Source: Synaphobranchus kaupii
Taxonomy: Eukaryota > Chordata > Actinopteri > Anguilliformes > Synaphobranchidae
Direction: 5' to 3'
NCBI GenBank assembly: GCA_029718625.1
Contig: CM056380.1
Location: 48,218,503-48,282,502, forward strand
Length of the DNA stretch: 64,000 nt
The notes beneath the pieces are model-generated. The model did no database searches and had not been told where the DNA came from. It saw only the letters and a program-made list of their open reading frames with translations. Both the position numbers and the translations under genes were made by a program. This document shows, piece by piece, positions 58,577 to 64,000 of this stretch. Positions within the stretch are counted from its first letter, which is position 1; every line of letters begins with the position of its first letter.

Positions 58577-58800
58577 TGGAGCTGTAAGGCAAAATTATGA
58601 AAAATGAAACAAATAAAGGCATTGTTTCGACAACCTTATGCAATGTCACACCATTTATTTCCATCCAGAGTAGCATAAGTTTTTGGCTGAGATCTTGTAT
58701 TGACGACGGGAGAGTCGAACCACTCCGTAAAGTGTTCTCCAGCACATCCCAAAGACTTTCAATGGGGTTAAGGTCAGGAATCTGGTGGCTAATTCATGTC
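58577..58800 (-). mobile_element. Chimeric Tc1 fragment
   Basis: 58577-58619 matches the end region of the Tc1 element at 59857-60773 (ttctggagctgtaaggca). From about 58620 the sequence is the inverse of 55454-55632 of the other Tc1 family, sharing its frame-breaking 'catgaattagccacc'. Two unrelated families are joined at 'aaaggcattgtttcg'. Confidence 0.85.
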
Positions 58801-59856
58801 TGAAGGACAGCGGGGCATTGGCTGGATTAAATCTTTGTCATCTCTGCGTTTTTTAGTGTTCCAGGGACACTGGGAGGTTTAGCAGACTCGGCAAAGAACA
58901 AAGTGTTATAAATTAATCTGGGTTATTTATTCATCTTCTGTCTCTTATCCATGGAATTCTTGAAAACGGATGTAGGCTATTCCCTTTTGAAAATCTTTAA
59001 AGAAGAATGTTGCACCATATCCAAGAAAAGGGCTCCTTGTGCATGCTGAGTCAACTGTTCCTTGAAAAATGACAGAAAACACTACAAATCTGGTGAATCG
59101 TCTATATGTCACCACATTCTAAAGTGCATCTATCATGGTTTTGCAGCTTGCCTGCTCTACTCTGCGATGTTCTCTTTTGGAGCCACGGGACGGCACTCCT
59201 GCCGTGTTTTTCCTCTTCCCGAGACTCATTACCTTCATTTGTTTCAGGTGTTTAGTGGGCTACTTAAGCTCAGCTCGTTTGTTGTTCCGGGCTTGTGTGT
59301 CATACTTTGCCACGTTAAGCCAGGTAAACGGTTAGCCGGAGGACTGCATTTATTTTGTGCTGAAAGAAACGCAGGAACCTTCTTAGTTTAGAGAGTTTAG
59401 GTTTAGATTCGTAGGATCAGTCTTTCCTTTTATTTTGCACTTTTCTTGGTTCTCTCCTCTGTTGCTTTTCTGTCCTCTTTGAGGCAGTAACTTCTGTTTA
59501 CCTTTCTAATATTCCCTCTTCGCTGAGCTCGTTGGTTTATTTTTGAGCTACAGGTCTTTTCTTTTTCTGCTCGAGTCTCGAGCCTGTTTTCGCCCTCTTT
59601 TCTGGGTTGTTATTAGTTGGCATTTGCCAGGGGTTATTTCCCCTTTTTTCCTTACATTTTCTCCCTGTTCTATCAGGGCTTCCTGTTTCTTTGTCCCTAT
59701 TAGTGGCTCCCACGTTTGTGGGTTGCTTTTGGATTCCCCTCCAGTCCCGTTTGGTCCTCCGACCCCTTCCTCTCCTTGATAGCATCAGTGATATGATCAA
59801 GATTACTTTTGTTATACCGCAGGTCACTAATGCAATGGAAAAGTGGTTATCATATA
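58801..59856. other. Pyrimidine-rich stretch, unrecognised
   Basis: 59140-59780 is T/C-rich and resembles untranslated or LTR-type retroelement sequence, but no ends, primer-binding site or coding domain could be shown. Confidence 0.3.
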
Positions 59857-60773
59857 CAGATCCTTTCCAAAGAATTAGAATATCATGGAAAAGTTGTTTT
59901 GTTTCCATAATTCCATTCAAAAAGTGAAACTTTCATAGATTATAGATTCATTACACACAAAGTGAAATATTTCTAGCCTTTATTTGTTTCATTTTTCATA
60001 ATTTTGGCTTACAGCTCCAGAAAACCCCCAAAACAGTATTTCAAGAAATTAGAATAGTGTGTCGAAAATCAGCATTTACTTCAGTTATTTCAGAGAATGA
60101 GTGGAGTGGCTTGACTCGAGGAATCCGACAGTTGTAGCCCATGTCCCGGATACGTCTGTACGTGGTGGTTTTTGAAGCACTGACTCCAGCCTCAGTCCAC
60201 TCCCTCTGCATCTCCGCCAAATTTTTTGAATCGTCTTTGCTTGATAATCCGCTGAAGCCTACGGTCATCTCTTTTGCTTGTGCACCTTCTCCTGCCACAT
60301 TTTTCCCTTCCACTAAACTTTCTATTGATATGCTTGGACACTGCACTCTGTGAACAGCCAGCCTCCTTAGCGATGACCTTTTGTGGCTTACCCATCTTCT
60401 GGAGGGTGTCAATGATGGTCTTCTGGCCAATTGTCAAGTCTGCGGTCTTCCCCATACTGAACCAAACTGAGATAAACTTTGCAGGTGTTTTGAGTAAATT
60501 AGATGATAGTGTGACACTCAGTCTAAAACATTCATTCTCTGAAATAACTGAAGTAAATGCTGATTTTCGACACACTATATAATTTCTTGAAATACTGTTT
60601 TGGGGGTTTTCTGGAGCTGTAAGGCAGAATTATGAAAAATGAAACAAATAAAGGCTAGAAATATTTCACTTTGTGTGTAATGCATCTATAATATATGAAA
60701 GTTTCACTTTTTGAATGGAATTATGGAAAAAAACAACTTTTCCATGATATTCTAATTTTTTGGAAAGGATCTG
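59857..60773 (-). mobile_element. Tc1-like transposon, internally deleted (917 bp)
   Basis: TA on both sides. Ends CAGATCCTTTCCAAA and CAGATCCTTTCCAAAA (inverse), with inverted arms of over 150 bp containing 'ggaaaagttgtt' and 'aagtgaaa'. Carries only the transposase N-terminal region. Confidence 0.9.
60192..60455 (-). pseudogene. Tc1 transposase N-terminal remnant (87 aa)
   Basis: Starts MGKTADLTIGQKTIIDTL and contains KVIAKEAGCSQSAVSKHIN, a helix-turn-helix of the paired-like Tc1 DNA-binding domain, then a basic linker (GREKCGRRRCTSKRDDRRL). A frameshift near 60290 moves the second helix-turn-helix (TEAGVSASKTTTYRRI) to another frame. The catalytic domain is absent. Confidence 0.85.
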
Positions 60774-60775
60774 TA

Positions 60776-62134
60776 AGTGTATTATTACACTACTGACTAC
60801 ATTTCCCAATCTGAAACAATATCATTTGCTTTCATTTAAGCATGATGCCAGATCCTACATATTTTTACTGTTATTATATTTTCATAGGTATTAATCACCC
60901 AGGTTTGTTTCATTTGTTTTATGGGAACAACATGTAAGGTTAAAAAAGTAAGTTGCATAATCAGGAATATCGTTTCATTTAAAAGTACTCCAATTACCAA
61001 ATACTCCCTTGTTTGCATAAAATTACGTAATACACAGAAACATTTACTGAGATCAGAAGTTTTGAAATGCAGTTAATCCTTTCGCTAGTTACTGTTTCTG
61101 TTTGCAATTTGAGGCATCTGACTCACATTCCCATTGTTTAGATACTAATCCTCCCACATTCACCCTTGCTCTGCTGAATTTAGGACCAAAGTCATGTTTT
61201 CAGTATAGGGTTACCTCACAATTACATCTACATGAGGGTTTGAATGCTGGCAGTCACACCTGATGTACCTTTAACAAGGTTCTTATAGTCTATATGGGCC
61301 ATTCTACAAAAGTCATGCAAATTGACCAATAAAATATTTCAATGCTATATAATTCATTAGATCATGTTATGTTTTAATATAATCCAAGATATAAATTGCA
61401 GTAATAATAGTTACATTTATCCAAAATCAACACTTATACTCTTGGGAGTATAAATTCCTATTGGGAGATGGCTGTCCCCACTATCAATCCTTAAACTGGT
61501 GCATTAAAAAATAATACCAAAAATATTTTTGCCAATTATTTGACTTGTCTCATTCAATAAAGCATGTGAAGTTTTATCAATATATAAGTTAAAATAATGC
61601 AATCTATTTTGTAATTAATTTTATAATTCAAAAAACCTATCGAAAAAATGCTGTCCCCAGTTTTTACGTCACAACCGGAACGTACACTGTTTGAGTCTGT
61701 GCAGTGAACCTGCTTGTAGTCACACACCCCTTTTTTTAACCAGGAAATTAGACAGCCTTCATATGAATCAAGGCCACATGGTGAGTAGCTAGGTTTTAGC
61801 GTTTTGATATAATTGTCCTTCAAAGTATGAAAATTAGTCTGTGGTTTTTAGAGACGTCACACCCAAACACCCAAGTTTTCATATTAGAGAAAAAGAGTTG
61901 ATTTCATAACTGTAGATTTGATTAAAAGGAAGGTGCATCTGCACAGAGAAGTGGTTGCTAACCATGTGCTTGCTAAATCTTTTGTTTTGTGGCCGAAATG
62001 AGCCAAAATTGTCACAACCGAAACAGTCACTACCGAAACAAATGGTATTGTTTTGACAGGCCTGTTTCGGTTGGTGACACTTGTCCGTAAATTCTTATTA
62101 AAGACAATAAATAGTGAGACAATCAATGCACATG
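60776..62134. other. AT-rich stretch, unrecognised
   Basis: It contains the motif gtcacaaccgaaacag at 62011 and an inverse-type copy at 62062-62078. No gene recognised. Confidence 0.4.
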
Positions 62135-62136
62135 TA

Positions 62137-63577
62137 CAAACCTCAATTCCAAAAAAGTTGGGACAGTGTATAAAATGTAAATAAAAACAGAAAGCAATGA
62201 TTTGCGAGTTCTTTTTGTATTCAATTGAAAACAGTACAAAGACAAGATATTTCATGTTTTAACTAATGTGTTACATCACCTGTCCTTTTAACAACACTCA
62301 GTAATCTTTTGGGAACTACAACACTAATTGTTGTAGTTTTGAAAGCAGAATTGTTTCCCATTCTTGCTTAATATGAGACTTCAGCTGCTCACCAGTCCGG
62401 GGTCTCCATTGTCATATTTTGGGCTTCATAATGCGCCACACGTTTTCAATGGGAGACAGGTCTGGACTGCAGGCAGGCCAGTCTAGCACCCACACTCTCT
62501 GACGACGAAGCCATGCTGTTGTAACACGTGCAGAATGTGGCTTGGCATTGTCTTGCTGAAATAAGCAGGGATGTCCCTGAAAAAGCGATTGTCTAGATCG
62601 CAGCAAATGTTGCTCCAAAATGCATATGTACCCTTCAGCGTTAATGGTGCTTTCACAGATGTGCAAGTTACCCATGGCATGGGCACTAACACCCCCATAC
62701 CATGACAGACATGAACCTTGTGTTGGTAACAATCGAGATGGTTCTTTTCCTCTTTGGCCGGGTGAACACGACGTCCATTATTTCCAAAAACAATTTGAAA
62801 GGTGGACTCATCAGACCACAGCACACGTTTCCACTTTGCATCAGTCCATCTCAGATGAGCCCAGAGAAGTCGGCGGCATTTCTGGATGTTGTTGATATAT
62901 GGCTTACGCTTTGGGTAGTAGAGTCTTAACTTGCATTTGTAGATGCAGCGACAAATTGTGTTTACTGACAATGGTTTTCTGAAGTATTCCCGGGCCCATG
63001 TGGTTATATTCATTACAGAAGCATGCCGTTTTTAATGGTGCTGTCTGAAGGATCGAAGGTCACGGGCATTCAATATTGGTTTACGGCCTTGCCCGTTTTC
63101 TCCAGATTCTCTGAATCTTTTACTAATATCATGGACTGTAGATGGTGAAATCCCTAAATTCCTTGCAATCATGTGTTGAGAAACGTTGTTCTGAAACTGT
63201 TGGACTATTCGCTCATGTAGTTTTTCACATCCTTGCTCGTAAATGCCAGAGCCTTCGTGGATGCTCCTTTTATACCCAGTCATGATAGCATGACCTGTCA
63301 CCTATTTACCTGTGGAATGTTCCAAACAGGTTCCAAACATTCCACAACCTTCCCAGTCTTTTTTATACCCGTCCCAACTTTTTTGGAACGTGTTGCAGGC
63401 ATCAAATTCGGAATTAGCGTATATTTACAAAAAATCAATGAAGTTGCTAAGGTAAAACATTAAATATCTTTTAAATATCGTTTTCATTTAAATATATAGA
63501 TAAGAATTTACAAATCACTGCTTTCTGCTTTTATTTGCATTTTACGTACTGTCCCAACTTTGGAATTCAGGTTTCAG
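62137..63577 (-). mobile_element. Tc1-like transposon (1.44 kb), decayed
   Basis: TA on both sides. Terminal inverted repeats contain (a)aacct(c/g)aattccaaa and 'gttgggacagt'. Length is close to a complete Tc1 element. Confidence 0.9.
62410..63283 (-). pseudogene. Tc1-like transposase, frameshifted
   Basis: The N-terminal part reads QFQNNVSQHMIARNLGISPS followed by TVHDISKRF (helix-turn-helix). The middle part reads WKRVLWSDESTFQIVFG (first catalytic D). The C-terminal part in another frame reads CLFQQDNAKPHSARVTTAW and SPDLSPIENVWRIMK, with 34 residues between D and E. Frame changes occur between these three parts, so no full-length protein is encoded. Confidence 0.9.
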
Positions 63578-63579
63578 TA

Positions 63580-64000
63580 AGAGATGTCACAACGGCTACA
63601 ATGTGGTCACAACCGAAACACCTGCTGTTTTGTTAAAACTTTGAATAATATGATTAATAAATCAAATATCCAAGATATTGTGCTGGTGATGTAATGGGTG
63701 GCGTGACGTGTGAAGAAGGAGGAGCCAAACGCAGCAAGGGGATTCATAAAGCCCTTAGGCCACTAAGGCGGGATACCCGCAGATAAGGGAGGAGACAAGA
63801 CAAGGAACAACAAACACACCACAGACGCTACTAACCGGCTAACTGTCAAACGCTACGTAGAGCGCAAGGACAGGGATCGGAACAGCCAGACATAATACGC
63901 GCCCTGTCTCGGTAACGAGACACAATAAACGGGCGAGTAGCGAAAAGGCACAAATAAATAAACAGTCAACCAATGAAGAATGACAATTTAATAAGGAGGC
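63580..64000 (-). other. Possible LTR-retroelement fragment at the window edge
   Basis: The last ~300 bp are non-repetitive and moderately GC-rich. Read on the minus strand they resemble the untranslated/LTR region of fish Ty3-type elements (pyrimidine-rich, 'gcgtttggctcctcc'). No ends or coding domains fall in the window, so this is a weak guess. Confidence 0.25.

Noticed and set aside
59062..59920. Open frames of 66-127 codons on both strands
   Set aside because: T/C-rich sequence next to a Tc1 end; overlapping frames on opposite strands and no recognisable domain.

Overview
The window looks like nuclear DNA of a teleost fish. The evidence is a Sleeping Beauty-type Tc1 transposon, several other fish-typical Tc1 and piggyBac/TTAA elements, a tRNA-derived SINE, abundant (CA)n/(CT)n microsatellites, and intron-containing coding sequence. 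No prokaryotic, organellar or CRISPR signal was seen. Species cannot be named from the sequence alone.

Layout. (1) 1-17.03 kb is a head-to-tail array of about 330-360 bp units. Each unit carries one tRNA-Gln gene on the minus strand: 50 full-length copies (42 with anticodon CTG, 8 with TTG) and one truncated copy. The array decays into recognisable debris up to about 17.6 kb. Its units fall into three linked body/leader haplotypes and are built from overlapping multi-kilobase duplications. None of the genes checked has a TTTT Pol III terminator close to its 3' end. (2) 17.6-23.9 kb holds two long-inverted-repeat elements with TTAA ends, one split by a nested 1.96 kb transposon, plus low-information sequence. 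(3) 23,976-49,049 holds the last two coding exons (plus strand) of a WD40 protein that resembles WDR27. They are separated by a terminal intron of about 24.9 kb full of microsatellites, minisatellites, a SINE, MITEs, a decayed Tc1 and a 500-N assembly gap. A small hAT-type element sits at the 5' splice site of this intron and has duplicated the donor motif. The stop codon lies inside the first unit of a 22-bp minisatellite. (4) 49.4-64 kb is a transposon graveyard: a Sleeping Beauty-type element split by a piggyBac-type deletion derivative and by a 3.3 kb block, three further Tc1 relics, a LINE reverse-transcriptase fragment, and a possible LTR-element fragment at the window edge.

How the parts relate. 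The only protein-coding function supported is the C-terminal end of the WD40 protein. The tRNA array would supply glutamine tRNAs reading CAG and CAA, if it is transcribed. Everything else is repeat-derived or unrecognised. Whether the tRNA array lies in an upstream intron of the WD40 gene or between genes cannot be decided from this window. All family assignments are from reading the sequence; no database search was run.
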